Shown: positions 17,516 through 27,039, numbered from the stretch's first letter. The stretch is DNA of 64,000 bases from JBMYYR01 sp965243605 (GCA_965243605.1 CBDEVQ010000098.1:1-64000); one strand, 5' to 3'. The notes: generated by a model not told the origin, from the sequence alone. Numbers and translations: made by a program.

Positions 17516-18832
17516 ATGGCCACTTTTAAACATGTAAAATACATAGTTATAATAGCTCTAAGTTTCTTACCTTACTTAGAGCTATATGCTCAAAATACAT
17601 TAAGCCTATCCGATGCATTAAGGCTTGGAGAACAAAACAACCTCAGTCTTAAAATTAACGATAAAAAGACAAATTTAGCTAAACAAGACCTAAATAAAAG
17701 TCGAGGAATTTTCTTACCTCAAATCAATTTATCACATACAGCTATTGGAACAACCAATCCGTTAATGGCATTTGGTTCTAAATTAAACCAAGAAATACTT
17801 ACACAACAAGATTTCAATCCCAGTTTGCTAAATGATCCCGAATATATCCGTGATTATTCTACGCTCATTTCAGTTAAGCAACCTTTAATAAATATAGATG
17901 GTGTTTACCAAAGGCAAGCAGCAAAATTAATGGTGGATTATCAAACCAAACAAAATGCGTTTTCTAAAAAGCATATTAGGCTTGAAATAAAGAAAGCTTA
18001 TATGCAATTGCAAGTTGCTATACAACAAGTTCGTGTACTACAACAAGCAGAAAAAACAGCTTTAGCCAATCTTAAATATGCAACGGATTATTTAAAACAA
18101 GGCTATTTACAAAAATCAGATTATTTAGATGTTGAAGTTCGTGTTGCCGATGTAAAGCATCAATTACAATCCGCACATAGCAACGTACTTAATACCTCTA
18201 ATTATTTGAGCGTACTGTTGAATTTAGATTCTTATGAACAAATCATACCTTCAGATAAGCTTCAACCCGATTTAATAGATGAAGACTCAACCTATATTCT
18301 CTCAAATACTAGAGAAGATATTGAAGCGATGAAAATAGGTCAAAAAGCTCAACATAATTTGCATAAAGCAAACAAAATGCAATTTATACCTCGTTTAAAT
18401 GTTTTTGGAAATTTAGAACTCCACGATGATCAAATTTTTGGAACCAAAGCCAAAGGTTACTTAATTGGAGCTCAACTTTCTTGGGATATATTTAAGGGTG
18501 GTGAGCAGTGGACAAACATTCAGAAAAGTAAAATTGAATTAGATAAAACGGCTTTAGACATAGAACAATACGAACAACAGAGTCAACTCGAAATTAACAA
18601 AACACAGCGAGCATTAAAAGACGCTAAAAACCGTTTAATCTTGTCTCAAAAAAGTGTTGTACAATCTCAGGAAGCGCTTAAAATACGTAACGACAGATTT
18701 AAACATGGGTTAGAAAAAACCACCGATTTACTTATGGCTGAAACCAAATATGCTCAAAGGCAATTGGAATATCTAAATACGATTTACAACTATAATTACA
18801 CCCTTGCTTATTTAAAGCTTCTTACCAACTAA
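17516..18832 (+). CDS. TolC-family outer membrane efflux protein
   Basis: This 438-aa outer membrane factor starts at the ATG at 17516, about 20 nt after the predicted transcript start. A signal peptide ends near YAQ (LSFLPYLELYAQ). The body has two repeats of the OEP fold, each of long coiled-coil helices (LSLSDALRLGEQNNLSL at the start, then the second half with PRLNVFGNLELHDD and a long Gln/Lys-rich helix). It forms the trimeric exit duct of a tripartite pump. It is the first gene of a three-gene operon with the adaptor (57-bp gap) and permease, so the three products should work together. Confidence 0.9.
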   Translation: MATFKHVKYIVIIALSFLPYLELYAQNTLSLSDALRLGEQNNLSLKINDKKTNLAKQDLNKSRGIFLPQINLSHTAIGTTNPLMAFGSKLNQEILTQQDFNPSLLNDPEYIRDYSTLISVKQPLINIDGVYQRQAAKLMVDYQTKQNAFSKKHIRLEIKKAYMQLQVAIQQVRVLQQAEKTALANLKYATDYLKQGYLQKSDYLDVEVRVADVKHQLQSAHSNVLNTSNYLSVLLNLDSYEQIIPSDKLQPDLIDEDSTYILSNTREDIEAMKIGQKAQHNLHKANKMQFIPRLNVFGNLELHDDQIFGTKAKGYLIGAQLSWDIFKGGEQWTNIQKSKIELDKTALDIEQYEQQSQLEINKTQRALKDAKNRLILSQKSVVQSQEALKIRNDRFKHGLEKTTDLLMAETKYAQRQLEYLNTIYNYNYTLAYLKLLTN

Positions 18833-18889
18833 ACGAAATCCTTAATTAACCTGACTCTAATATTAATACGAGTCTAAATTGTTCCTACA

Positions 18890-19972
18890 ATGAAAAAACA
18901 CATTATATATACTATTCTTTCAGGCTTTATATTAACTACCGTTAGTTGTTCAAATAACCATAAAGAACCCAAAACGGTTACTCAATTAACTCCTATTAAA
19001 GTTACTACAGCCTCTGTTGAAGAAATATCTCAAGCCCATATATACACTTCTAGTGGTAAAATTCAATCCACTAAACAAGCCAATCTAAGTACTCGTATTA
19101 TGGGTAATGTTAAGCATATAAAAGTTGTGGTTGGTTCTCAAGTTTCTAAAGGGCAATTGTTATTACAACTAAACAGTAACGACCTCAATGCTAAATTGGC
19201 ACAGGTTAATGCGAATATAACATCGGCTACAGCTGTATTCTCTAATGCAAAAAAGGATTATGAGCGTTTTGTAGAATTGTATAAAACAGAAAGTGCTTCT
19301 CTAAAGGAGTTAGATGATATTACAGCACACTACAAAATTTCTAAAGCCAATTTAGAAGGTGTAAAAGAAATGAAACAAGAAATTATTGCTCAATTAGAAT
19401 ACACAAATATTAGAGCGCCATTTTCTGGTATTGTTTCATCTAAATATATTAACGAAGGAGATCTTGCCAATCCTGGCATGCCTCTTTTAAGCATTGAAAA
19501 CAACGCCGAATTTGAGGTTAAAACAATGGTTTCAGAAACCGAAATTTCTAAAATTAAAATTGGAATACCAGTCCAAGTTACGGTTAAATCAAATGATAAA
19601 TCCCTTCAAGGAACAGTAAAGGAGATAAGTACATCCGCCCAACATTCTGGTACTCAATTCGAGGTTATTATCCAACTTGAAAAGCATAGTGATCTTTACT
19701 CTGGAATGTATGCCAAAGTTGAATTTTCTATTGCCGATTCTAAATCTAACAAAAACATTATGATTCCAACTTCGGCTCTAATTGAATATGGACAATTACA
19801 AGGTGTTTATATTGTCAGTCAACAAAACACGGCCATTCTTAGGTGGTTAAGGTTAGGAAATAGTATAGGGCATTCCATTGAAGTTCTTTCTGGCTTAAAT
19901 CCTAACGACATATACATTGTTGCGGCCCAGAGCAAATTAGAAAATGGATCGGCATTAACTATTACTAAATAA
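18890..19972 (+). CDS. RND efflux periplasmic adaptor lipoprotein
   Basis: This 360-aa membrane fusion protein has a lipoprotein signal with lipobox TTVSC, so Cys20 is the acylated residue. Next come the barrel-sandwich half motifs (GNVKHIKVVVGSQVSKGQLL at about 80-99, IRAPFSGIVSSKYINEG at about 170-186), a helical hairpin between them (about 105-165), and a beta-barrel domain and C-terminal membrane-proximal domain. It links the inner membrane permease to the TolC-like protein in the periplasm. The permease gene starts 7 bases after its stop, indicating tight co-translation. Confidence 0.92.
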   Translation: MKKHIIYTILSGFILTTVSCSNNHKEPKTVTQLTPIKVTTASVEEISQAHIYTSSGKIQSTKQANLSTRIMGNVKHIKVVVGSQVSKGQLLLQLNSNDLNAKLAQVNANITSATAVFSNAKKDYERFVELYKTESASLKELDDITAHYKISKANLEGVKEMKQEIIAQLEYTNIRAPFSGIVSSKYINEGDLANPGMPLLSIENNAEFEVKTMVSETEISKIKIGIPVQVTVKSNDKSLQGTVKEISTSAQHSGTQFEVIIQLEKHSDLYSGMYAKVEFSIADSKSNKNIMIPTSALIEYGQLQGVYIVSQQNTAILRWLRLGNSIGHSIEVLSGLNPNDIYIVAAQSKLENGSALTITK

Positions 19973-19979
19973 ATTAAAA

Positions 19980-22900
19980 ATGAAAAACGGATTAGCAGGA
20001 CGTATAGCACAAAGCTTTATGAATTCTAAACTTACCGTATTACTAATGGTTGCATTTATGGCTATTGGTATTTATAGTTCGTTTTTAATTCCAAGAGAAG
20101 AAGAACCACAAATTGATGTTCCTATGGCAGATATTTTTGTTGGTTACCCTGGTGCAAGTCCCAAGGAAATAGAGACTAAGGTTGTAAAACCTTTAGAAAA
20201 AATACTTTCTAATATTAAAGGAATAGAGTATGTATATTCTACCTCTATGAAAGATGGTGCAATGGTTATTGTACAATTTTATGTGGGTGAAGATATTGAA
20301 CGTTCATTTGTAAAACTTTACAATGAGGTTATGAAAAATATGGATGGACTACCTCAAGGAGTTACTCCTCCGCTAATAAAAACACGTGCTATTGATGATG
20401 TACCTATGTTGGCGCTGACTCTTTGGAGTGAAACCTATTCAGACTATGACCTAAACTTAATTTCGGAAGAGTTAAATAATGAAATTGAGAAAATTACAGA
20501 TGTTGCTATCACTAAACGAATTGGAGGAAGACAAGATGCTTTAAGGATTGTCTTAGATAAAGATAAAATGGCCGAAAACCATATTGACATTCTTCAACTT
20601 GTACAGAATATTCAACAAAATAACAAACAAGGAAGTGTAGGTAAATTTAACGCCAATAATACGGAATATCTGGTTCAAACAGGATCGTTTCTAAAATCGA
20701 AAACAGATGTTGAGAATCTAATTATTGGTAGCTATAAAAACAATCCTGTTTATATAAAACAAATTGCTCAGGTTATTGATGGACCTGAATTGCCCAAAAA
20801 CTATGTCTCATTTGGATATGGACAAGGGTCTGAAGGCCTAGTGAATTACAAATCGGAATATCCGGCTGTAACTCTTTCGGTGGCCAAACGAAAAGGTGCA
20901 GATGCTATGAAAATAGCTGATGAAATTCTAAATCGTGTTAAACACTTACAAAAAGATTTAATTCCAGATGAAGTACATGTGGAAGTTACAAGAAATTATG
21001 GTGCAACAGCTTCTCAAAAGGTATCCGAACTGTTAATGCATCTAGCAGGCGCAATAATAGCTGTAACATTTGTGGTTATGTTGGCAATGGGATGGCGAGG
21101 TGGATTGGTGGTCTTTCTATCGGTTCCTATCACATTTGCTCTAACCATGTTCAGCTATTATTTTTTAGACTATACACTAAATAGAATTACTCTTTTTGCC
21201 TTAGTGTTTGTTACTGGAATAGTCGTTGATGATTCTATAATTATTGCAGAGAATATGCATAGACATTTTAAAATGAAAAAACTTTCATTTAAAGATGCTG
21301 CTTTATATGCTATTAATGAAGTTGGGAATCCGACGATACTTGCCACCTTCACTGTAGTTGCATCTGTCTTACCAATGGCTTTTGTTTCTGGATTAATGGG
21401 ACCTTATATGAGTCCTATGCCAATAGGAGCCTCTATTGCTATGTTATTTTCTTTATTGGTAGCCTTAACCATTACACCCTATTTAGGTTACCATTTATTG
21501 AAAGAAAAAGATGAGCAAGACAGTAAAAAAGCAGATGATTTAGAAACATCTAGAATTTATAAACTCTATGCTAAGTTTGAGGAGCCTCTTATTAACAATC
21601 GTTTTAAACGCTGGGCATTTTTAGGAATTACATCTTTACTTTTAGTGGTTTCTGGTGCTATGTTTTTCACAAAAGATGTTCTCGTAAAAATGTTGCCTTT
21701 TGATAACAAAAATGAATTCCAAATTGTTATTGATATGCCCGAAGGAACAACACTAGAACAAACGGCAGCTGTGACTAAAGAGCTTGGACAATATTTAAAA
21801 CAAGAATCCGAAATTTTAAACTATCAAGCCTACGTAGGAACTTCAGCTCCTATTACGTTTAATGGATTGGTACGTCATTACGATTTAAGAGGAGGGTCTA
21901 ATATGGCGGATATACAAGTAAACTTAACAGACAAACACAATCGAGATATTCAATCTCATGAAATAGCTCGTAATATCCGTCCTCATTTACAGACTATTGG
22001 AAATAAATTTGGAGCCAATATTAAAGTGGTTGAAGTACCACCGGGACCTCCAGTATTATCAACCATTGTTGCTGAAATTTACGGACCAGACTACGATCAA
22101 CAAATAGAGGTTGCTCAACAAGTTAAAACCATATTATCAAACACTTCGGATGTGGTTGATATTGATTGGATGGTTGAAAGTGCACAAACTGAATATAACT
22201 TCGAAATTGACAAGGAAAAAGCCATGCTTTATGGTATTTCACCTCAACAAATTGTGTCTACCTTACAATTGGGATTAGGTGACAGACCGTTTTCATACTT
22301 GTATGATGAAACGTCATATTCTCAAACTGGAATTTCTTTGGCATTTCATGAAAAAGAAAAGTCTTCTATTGAGGATATTAAACAAATCAAAGTTGTATCC
22401 CAAATGGGAAAAACAATTCCAATTGGAGATCTTGTTACTGTGCATACTTCTGTTAGGCCTAAAAGTATTTTCAGAAAAAACCAACGCCCTGTTGTCTATG
22501 TCACTGCAGATATGGCTGGTAAATTAGAAAGTCCCGTTTATGCTATACTAGGAATGGAAGAAAAACTAAAAGCAATTAAACTACCAAAAGGTTATACTAT
22601 AGATGAGCTTTACATGGAACATCCAACTAACGAAAGTAATTTCTCTGTTAAATGGGATGGTGAATGGCAAATAACGTTAGAAGTATTTAGAGACCTAGGG
22701 ACTGCTTTCGCCGTTGTAATTCTTATTATTTACATCCTAATTGTTGGTTGGTTCCAAAACTTTAAGGCTCCAATTGTAATGCTTGTTGCCGTTCCTCTTT
22801 CACTTGTAGGTATCGTTGTAGGACATTGGATGATGGATGCCTTTTTCACGGCAACTTCTATGATTGGATTAATTGCCCTTGCCGGTATTATGGTACGAAA

Positions 22901-23174
22901 TTCAGTCCTCTTAGTCGATTTTATTGAACTTAGACTAGCAGAAGGTGTTCCGCTTAAACAGGCTGTAATTGAAGCTGGAGCAGTACGTACAACACCTATT
23001 TTACTAACGGCTGGTACAGTAGTTATTGGAGCATTTGTTATACTCTTTGACCCTATATTCCAAGGACTAGCTATATCGTTAATGGGTGGTACAATAGCAT
23101 CTACATTCTTAACTCTTTTAGTAGTTCCGTTAGTGTATTACATGACCGAAAAGCACAAGCACCCCACTAAATAA
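19980..23174 (+). CDS. RND-superfamily efflux permease
   Basis: The 1064-aa inner membrane transporter has the RND repeat architecture: one TM near the N-terminus, a large periplasmic loop (about 40-335), TM2-6, a second loop and TM7-12. TM4 carries the adjacent aspartates in GIVVDDSIIIAEN, the proton-relay pair of HAE-type drug pumps; CzcA-type metal pumps differ there. FPREEEP-like LIPREEEPQIDV after TM1 and PPGPPVLSTI in the second loop are typical of a widespread Bacteroidota/Proteobacteria subgroup. It should use the proton gradient to expel hydrophobic compounds. The substrate is unknown, and no TetR or other regulator is adjacent. Confidence 0.93.
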   Translation: MKNGLAGRIAQSFMNSKLTVLLMVAFMAIGIYSSFLIPREEEPQIDVPMADIFVGYPGASPKEIETKVVKPLEKILSNIKGIEYVYSTSMKDGAMVIVQFYVGEDIERSFVKLYNEVMKNMDGLPQGVTPPLIKTRAIDDVPMLALTLWSETYSDYDLNLISEELNNEIEKITDVAITKRIGGRQDALRIVLDKDKMAENHIDILQLVQNIQQNNKQGSVGKFNANNTEYLVQTGSFLKSKTDVENLIIGSYKNNPVYIKQIAQVIDGPELPKNYVSFGYGQGSEGLVNYKSEYPAVTLSVAKRKGADAMKIADEILNRVKHLQKDLIPDEVHVEVTRNYGATASQKVSELLMHLAGAIIAVTFVVMLAMGWRGGLVVFLSVPITFALTMFSYYFLDYTLNRITLFALVFVTGIVVDDSIIIAENMHRHFKMKKLSFKDAALYAINEVGNPTILATFTVVASVLPMAFVSGLMGPYMSPMPIGASIAMLFSLLVALTITPYLGYHLLKEKDEQDSKKADDLETSRIYKLYAKFEEPLINNRFKRWAFLGITSLLLVVSGAMFFTKDVLVKMLPFDNKNEFQIVIDMPEGTTLEQTAAVTKELGQYLKQESEILNYQAYVGTSAPITFNGLVRHYDLRGGSNMADIQVNLTDKHNRDIQSHEIARNIRPHLQTIGNKFGANIKVVEVPPGPPVLSTIVAEIYGPDYDQQIEVAQQVKTILSNTSDVVDIDWMVESAQTEYNFEIDKEKAMLYGISPQQIVSTLQLGLGDRPFSYLYDETSYSQTGISLAFHEKEKSSIEDIKQIKVVSQMGKTIPIGDLVTVHTSVRPKSIFRKNQRPVVYVTADMAGKLESPVYAILGMEEKLKAIKLPKGYTIDELYMEHPTNESNFSVKWDGEWQITLEVFRDLGTAFAVVILIIYILIVGWFQNFKAPIVMLVAVPLSLVGIVVGHWMMDAFFTATSMIGLIALAGIMVRNSVLLVDFIELRLAEGVPLKQAVIEAGAVRTTPILLTAGTVVIGAFVILFDPIFQGLAISLMGGTIASTFLTLLVVPLVYYMTEKHKHPTK

Positions 23175-23191
23175 CACCCCCAATTTATCAT

Positions 23192-23222
23192 GAGGGAACA
23201 TACCCCCAATTTATGTTCCCTC
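23192..23222 (+). terminator. Intercistronic hairpin after the RND permease
   Basis: A perfect 10-bp stem (GAGGGAACAT / ATGTTCCCTC) holds an 11-nt loop containing CCCCCAATT. It starts 18 bases after the permease stop. It is not followed by a T run, so it may be an attenuator or mRNA stabiliser that lets some transcription enter the DUF2892 gene. Confidence 0.5.
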
Positions 23223-23243
23223 TTAACCCTTAAAATGTTTACC

Positions 23244-23453
23244 ATGAAATTTAGAATTGTAAAAGGAATTGCCGGAAGCTTTATTCTAATCAGCCTTATA
23301 CTAACCCAATTTGTTCATCCGAACTGGATATGGATGACTGTATTTGTTGGTGTTAATCTACTTCAATCTTCAATAACCAAATGGTGCCTATTAGAAGTCA
23401 TTTTAGATAAATTAGGCGTAAAAAACAGTTCCGAAGAAGGCTGTTGTTCTTAA
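23244..23453 (+). CDS. DUF2892/YgaP-like small membrane protein
   Basis: This 69-aa protein starts at the ATG at 23244; an ATG nine bases earlier is also possible. Two transmembrane helices (about 6-21 and 26-42) span KGIAGSFILISLILTQF and WMTVFVGVNLLQSS, with the family's hairpin W-x-W/F-xx-VG-N motif. A cysteine-containing tail follows (TKWCLLEVILDKLG, then GCCS). In other bacteria this transmembrane domain is often fused or adjacent to rhodanese or sulfide-handling proteins. Here it ends the efflux operon, behind a hairpin, and its role is unknown. Confidence 0.75.
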   Translation: MKFRIVKGIAGSFILISLILTQFVHPNWIWMTVFVGVNLLQSSITKWCLLEVILDKLGVKNSSEEGCCS

Positions 23454-23464
23454 TACGTTTTTGT

Positions 23465-23497
23465 AAAGCACACCTTATTTAGGCGTGCTTTTTTTAT
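23465..23497 (+). terminator. Terminator of the efflux operon
   Basis: The stem AAAGCACACC / AGGCGTGCTTT, with one internal mismatch and a short AT loop, is followed by seven T, 11 bases after the DUF2892 stop. Confidence 0.8.
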
Positions 23498-23587
23498 TTC
23501 CCATTGGTAGATAGACTCCTTAGAATTATTCTTTTTGTAATTAATATCTTAACTTTAATATAAATTTAGACCATTAATATATCCTAT

Positions 23588-24064
23588 ATGAAAACTTTAT
23601 CCCTTATTCTATTTACGTGTTTGAGTTGTATTTGCATCGCCCAAACCAAATTTTATATAGATGAATACGTAGCCTTTCCAGATCTTAAAATTAAAATTGG
23701 AGAAGAGACCACCTTATCGGATGTTAAAATTAAAATTGGAGAAGATATTACCTTTGAAGATTTCACGGTAAAGGTGACGAATAAAGAATCGGAAGCTCAC
23801 TTTATTGTCGTAGACTCTAAATTTAAAGCCGATAAAACCATTAAAGCCAGTGAGAATGAGACCTTACCTGATATTCGAATTAAAGTTGGTGAAGGCGTTA
23901 CTTTCCCAGATGTAAGTATCAAAATAAAAGCTTCAGGAAAAGCGGATTATTTAGTGTTCTCAGAAAAAAAAGACATTTCTACAAATGAAATAGTATTGGC
24001 TATATTACCTGTAATTAATAATAAGATTGATAACAAATTAGAAGGAATTCCAACACTTGAATAA
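23588..24064 (+). CDS. Secreted protein with repeated I-K-I/V-G-E segments
   Basis: This 158-aa protein has a signal peptide (MKTLSLILFTCLSCICIAQ, cleavage near residue 19). The mature part is made of repeated units of the form (F/L)PD-x-(K/R)IK(I/V)GE(E/G)xT(L/F), seen at about 31-42, 46-55, 89-100 and 104-110, with a more divergent EDFTVKV between them. The short regular period suggests stacked beta strands, for example a small solenoid or beta-roll. No catalytic motif and no recognised family are seen. It is monocistronic and convergent with the following membrane protein genes. Confidence 0.6.
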   Translation: MKTLSLILFTCLSCICIAQTKFYIDEYVAFPDLKIKIGEETTLSDVKIKIGEDITFEDFTVKVTNKESEAHFIVVDSKFKADKTIKASENETLPDIRIKVGEGVTFPDVSIKIKASGKADYLVFSEKKDISTNEIVLAILPVINNKIDNKLEGIPTLE

Positions 24065-24077
24065 TGCAATTCACAAA

Positions 24078-24443
24078 CTACATTGCTATTACATTAGCAT
24101 AGCTTACAACCATAAATAAAACGATTAACGCATATACAAATCCATATTTTAACTTATTTTTCTTCAAAAAATCCCATAAACTCGTTTGTGACAAATATTG
24201 TTGATTATAATTGGACGTATAGTGAACTTCTTGCAAATGCTTTGGCTCATGAGAACCTGGTAAACGTTTTAATACAGCATGGGATACGTCTATAAGTATA
24301 TAACTTAATAACAACACAAAAACACATAGCATCAAGTAGCCATACCAAGTTAATCCTATAGGGAAAATCATTCTGCAAAAAAGATTATTTGATATACTAT
24401 ATTCTAATATTCTAAACGTATTATTGAGACCAAATACAATCAT
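24078..24443 (-). CDS. Two- to three-helix membrane protein, paralogue of the 25175-25522 product
   Basis: This 121-aa protein has hydrophobic helices at about 31-52 (YGYLMLCVFVLLLSYILI) and 98-119. Between them is a soluble loop containing EPKHLQEVHYTSNYNQQYL and a WDFLKKNK segment. The loop matches the pattern of the neighbouring 115-aa protein (IHYEATYNQKY), so the two are paralogues flanking a third membrane protein. No known family is recognised. All three genes read leftwards and may form an operon. Confidence 0.5.
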   Translation of the reverse strand: MIVFGLNNTFRILEYSISNNLFCRMIFPIGLTWYGYLMLCVFVLLLSYILIDVSHAVLKRLPGSHEPKHLQEVHYTSNYNQQYLSQTSLWDFLKKNKLKYGFVYALIVLFMVVSYANVIAM

Positions 24444-24477
24444 ATATTTTTATTTATTGTTATTATTTTCATAAAAC

Positions 24478-25098
24478 TCAAACCTCATTTAACCTTGGCT
24501 TTTCTTTCCATAAATATACACTTCCTAGCAGCAACCATGCGATAATAAATCCAGAATACAGGTATACAGCAATCGTTTTCAAGTCACCATCTGGTATTTT
24601 CAATTGTAATGTAAAAAGAATTACTCCTAACAAAAATATGATTAAAGCTATAGCCTTCCAAGATGGTGCGTTACTAAATTTAATCATTGAATAATAAATG
24701 CCTCTCACTACTAACCCATAAGCCCCTACATTCCCAATGGTAAACACCTGCCCTTCCGAAATTTGGTCATTAAGATTTGCAAAAATCATAATGGTTAAAA
24801 TCATAAGTATATGTAATGGTATTCTAGAGATTAAAAACACCTTATTCTGCTCCAAAATATTCGTTTTACTCGAATTAGAGATTACTTCCTCTCCAAAAGA
24901 ATACCATGAGACTTTATGCCTAAATATTTGATAAATAAGGCAGCTAATAAACGTTAGTATAAGCACTCCAAGATTAACATAAATGGATTGAGGTCCAAAA
25001 AACACGGTTCCCATCATTAAGAAAACCAATATTATCATATTCAACATGTAGAAATTACAAACAAATATAAAAAGGTGAGTAAATATTTTTTTAATCAT
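24478..25098 (-). CDS. Multi-pass membrane protein, unknown
   Basis: The protein is 206 aa with about six hydrophobic segments (near 6-30, 34-54, 88-107, 122-135, 146-162 and 172-195) joined by short loops. The loop at 62-85 is the largest polar stretch. No motif for transport or catalysis is seen. It sits 34 bases upstream of the 121-aa membrane protein in the same direction and is flanked on both sides by paralogous small membrane proteins, which suggests one functional unit. Confidence 0.5.
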   Translation of the reverse strand: MIKKIFTHLFIFVCNFYMLNMIILVFLMMGTVFFGPQSIYVNLGVLILTFISCLIYQIFRHKVSWYSFGEEVISNSSKTNILEQNKVFLISRIPLHILMILTIMIFANLNDQISEGQVFTIGNVGAYGLVVRGIYYSMIKFSNAPSWKAIALIIFLLGVILFTLQLKIPDGDLKTIAVYLYSGFIIAWLLLGSVYLWKEKPRLNEV

Positions 25099-25174
25099 AT
25101 AATATCAATTCTTACAAAATAAAAAAGTCACTCAAAACTGAATGTGAAACCTCTTAACTTATTAAACTAAGGTT

Positions 25175-25522
25175 TTAAAACCAATCATTAAAGGTAATTT
25201 CATTATAACTATTAAACACAAATAATAAGGCAAGAATAATAACCAATATATTCCAAAGGTTAATGGTTCTTAATTTATGAATAATAGAATCCTTATTTTG
25301 ATACTTCTGATTATAAGTCGCTTCGTAATGGATGTTTGACATTACTTTTTTATTAGACAAAGACGGATACGCTTTAATCATAAGATTAGAGAATATATGC
25401 AGTACAAATCCTATAAGGATGGTTAATATAACCAGTATAAAAAAGGTTTTGGAAGACAATGCATGTGAATCAATAATTCGAGACCCACCTATCATATTAT
25501 ATGAAATGATATCAAAAATCAT
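25175..25522 (-). CDS. Two-helix membrane protein, paralogue of the 24078-24443 product
   Basis: The protein is 115 aa, with helices at about 26-47 (FFILVILTILIGFVLHIF) and 87-104. Between them is a polar loop with SNIHYEATYNQKYQNKDS, sharing the H-Y-x(3)-YNQ-x-Y pattern with its neighbour paralogue. Unknown function. First gene of the leftward group of three; the 129 bases between it and the SDR gene hold nothing recognisable. Confidence 0.5.
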   Translation of the reverse strand: MIFDIISYNMIGGSRIIDSHALSSKTFFILVILTILIGFVLHIFSNLMIKAYPSLSNKKVMSNIHYEATYNQKYQNKDSIIHKLRTINLWNILVIILALLFVFNSYNEITFNDWF

Positions 25523-25651
25523 ATTGATTAATATTGAGTTAAATAATTACTCTAACTTATTAAAGATAATAATTTTACATGATATATAAAAGATTCTTAT
25601 TAACAAAAATGTTAATAAAAATAGTACAAAACACTTAATTCCAATACCATA

Positions 25652-26350
25652 TTATGGTTTAGTTCCAAATATTTTCATTTGCGGTACAAATGCCCTTCTA
25701 TTCATTTCTAATACATGGATTATAGATTCAGCAATGTCTGATGGATTTAATCTTTCTGAATCTTGTGGAATTGATGCTCCATTATTATTGTTGTTGGTAT
25801 CGGTACACCAACTCGGATCTATATGGAATACACGAATATTATCTTTTCTATATTCTAAACTTAAGTTTTGAGAAACAATTTGTAATGCAGACTTACTTGC
25901 AGAATATGCTGCACCTTTTTCAAAGGCATAATACGCACCGGTTGCCCCTATATTTACAATATCTCCTTGTTTATTACTTCTAAAAAATGGGAGAGCTAAT
26001 TGCGACAACCTTGCTGGTGCAATTGTATTTATGGCAAACATATGCTCAAAGTGTGCTCTACTTAATTTTTCAAAAGATTCGGCAATTACAAACCCCGCAT
26101 TATTAATTAATACAACTACTCCACCTAAATGGTTAAGAGCGGTTTAAAAAAAACATACTAACTCTTCTTCTTTCGATAAATCTGCCACAATGCCTTTATA
26201 ACCTGTTAATTGAGATTGTTTCTCAACATCAGATTCTATATGTCCTCCAAATACTACATTCGCTTTTTTTTCTTTCAATAATGTTAACAAATAGGCTCCT
26301 ATTCCAGAAGACCCACCTGTTAAAATTACACTTACATTCTGCCAATTCAT
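25652..26350 (-). pseudogene. Short-chain dehydrogenase/reductase with an in-frame stop
   Basis: Read through one TAA (26144-26146) this is a 232-aa SDR. The N-terminal part has the dinucleotide loop TGGSSGIGAYL (TGxxxGIG), the middle has LINNAGF (NNAG), and catalytic YSASKSAL (YxxxK) follows. The stop lies in a run of eight T followed by three A; the frame before and after it is the same and sequence conservation resumes at once. A T/A run-length error (7T+4A expected, giving Lys) would restore the gene; a real nonsense mutation is the alternative. The start codon overlaps the stop of the dsbA-like gene by four bases, so it is co-translated with it. Confidence 0.8.
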
Positions 26351-27039
26351 AGCCTTTCATTTAATACGTTTGTCATACGTTCTAAATCAAAATACCCAGA
26401 TGCCAATACCTCTTGTTTATCTTTGCTTTGAAGAATAAAAGTTGGAAATCCATTCGCTAAAGTTGATGCTCTGTTAAATTCAGTTTTGGTTTGTTTCAGG
26501 TTTTCTTCGGACATCCATTCCTTGGTAAAAACGTTTGATTCTATCTTCATGTCATTTAAAATAGCTGTATAAACCTCTATTTTATCTAACCTTAGTCCAT
26601 CTTTAAACAATGCTTTTTGGACATTCCCTGTAAACTCAACTGCCTTATCTGGATAATTTGCTTTAACCCAAACAATTGCCGCAGAAGGTTCTAGACTGCT
26701 AAAAGCATAGGTGCTATCCTTAACACGATTATAATACTCTTCTCTAACATCAGCCCTAGTCGTTTCAACCATTCTTGGCGCATGGTTTTGGATAAACTGA
26801 CTTAATCCATCACCACCAATAGGTGCTTGGTCACCCAACCACATTCCACCAACCACAATTTCAATTTCGGCTTTACCTTTATATGTTGCATAAAGCGTTT
26901 GGATATTTTCACTATTCCCATAGCACCATCCACATTGTGGATCCATAACGTAAATTAGTTTTTTCATGTCTTTCTTTTCCGCTTGTGAACACCCCATTAT
27001 GCTTTGCAGAAGTAATAGGGTTATGATTAATAATCTCAT
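26347..27039 (-). CDS. DsbA-family thioredoxin-fold lipoprotein
   Basis: The protein is 230 aa. A lipoprotein signal has a lipobox ending at MGC (about 15-17). It is followed by a thioredoxin-fold core with the active site CGWCY (about residues 36-40, in MDPQCGWCYGNS) and the helical insertion of DsbA/FrnE-type proteins. Near the C-terminus NGFPTFIL provides the cis-proline loop. It should act as a thiol-disulfide oxidoreductase outside the cytoplasm. It lies between the AraC regulator (85-bp gap) and the SDR gene, probably in one transcription unit. Confidence 0.85.
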   Translation of the reverse strand: MRLLIITLLLLQSIMGCSQAEKKDMKKLIYVMDPQCGWCYGNSENIQTLYATYKGKAEIEIVVGGMWLGDQAPIGGDGLSQFIQNHAPRMVETTRADVREEYYNRVKDSTYAFSSLEPSAAIVWVKANYPDKAVEFTGNVQKALFKDGLRLDKIEVYTAILNDMKIESNVFTKEWMSEENLKQTKTEFNRASTLANGFPTFILQSKDKQEVLASGYFDLERMTNVLNERL

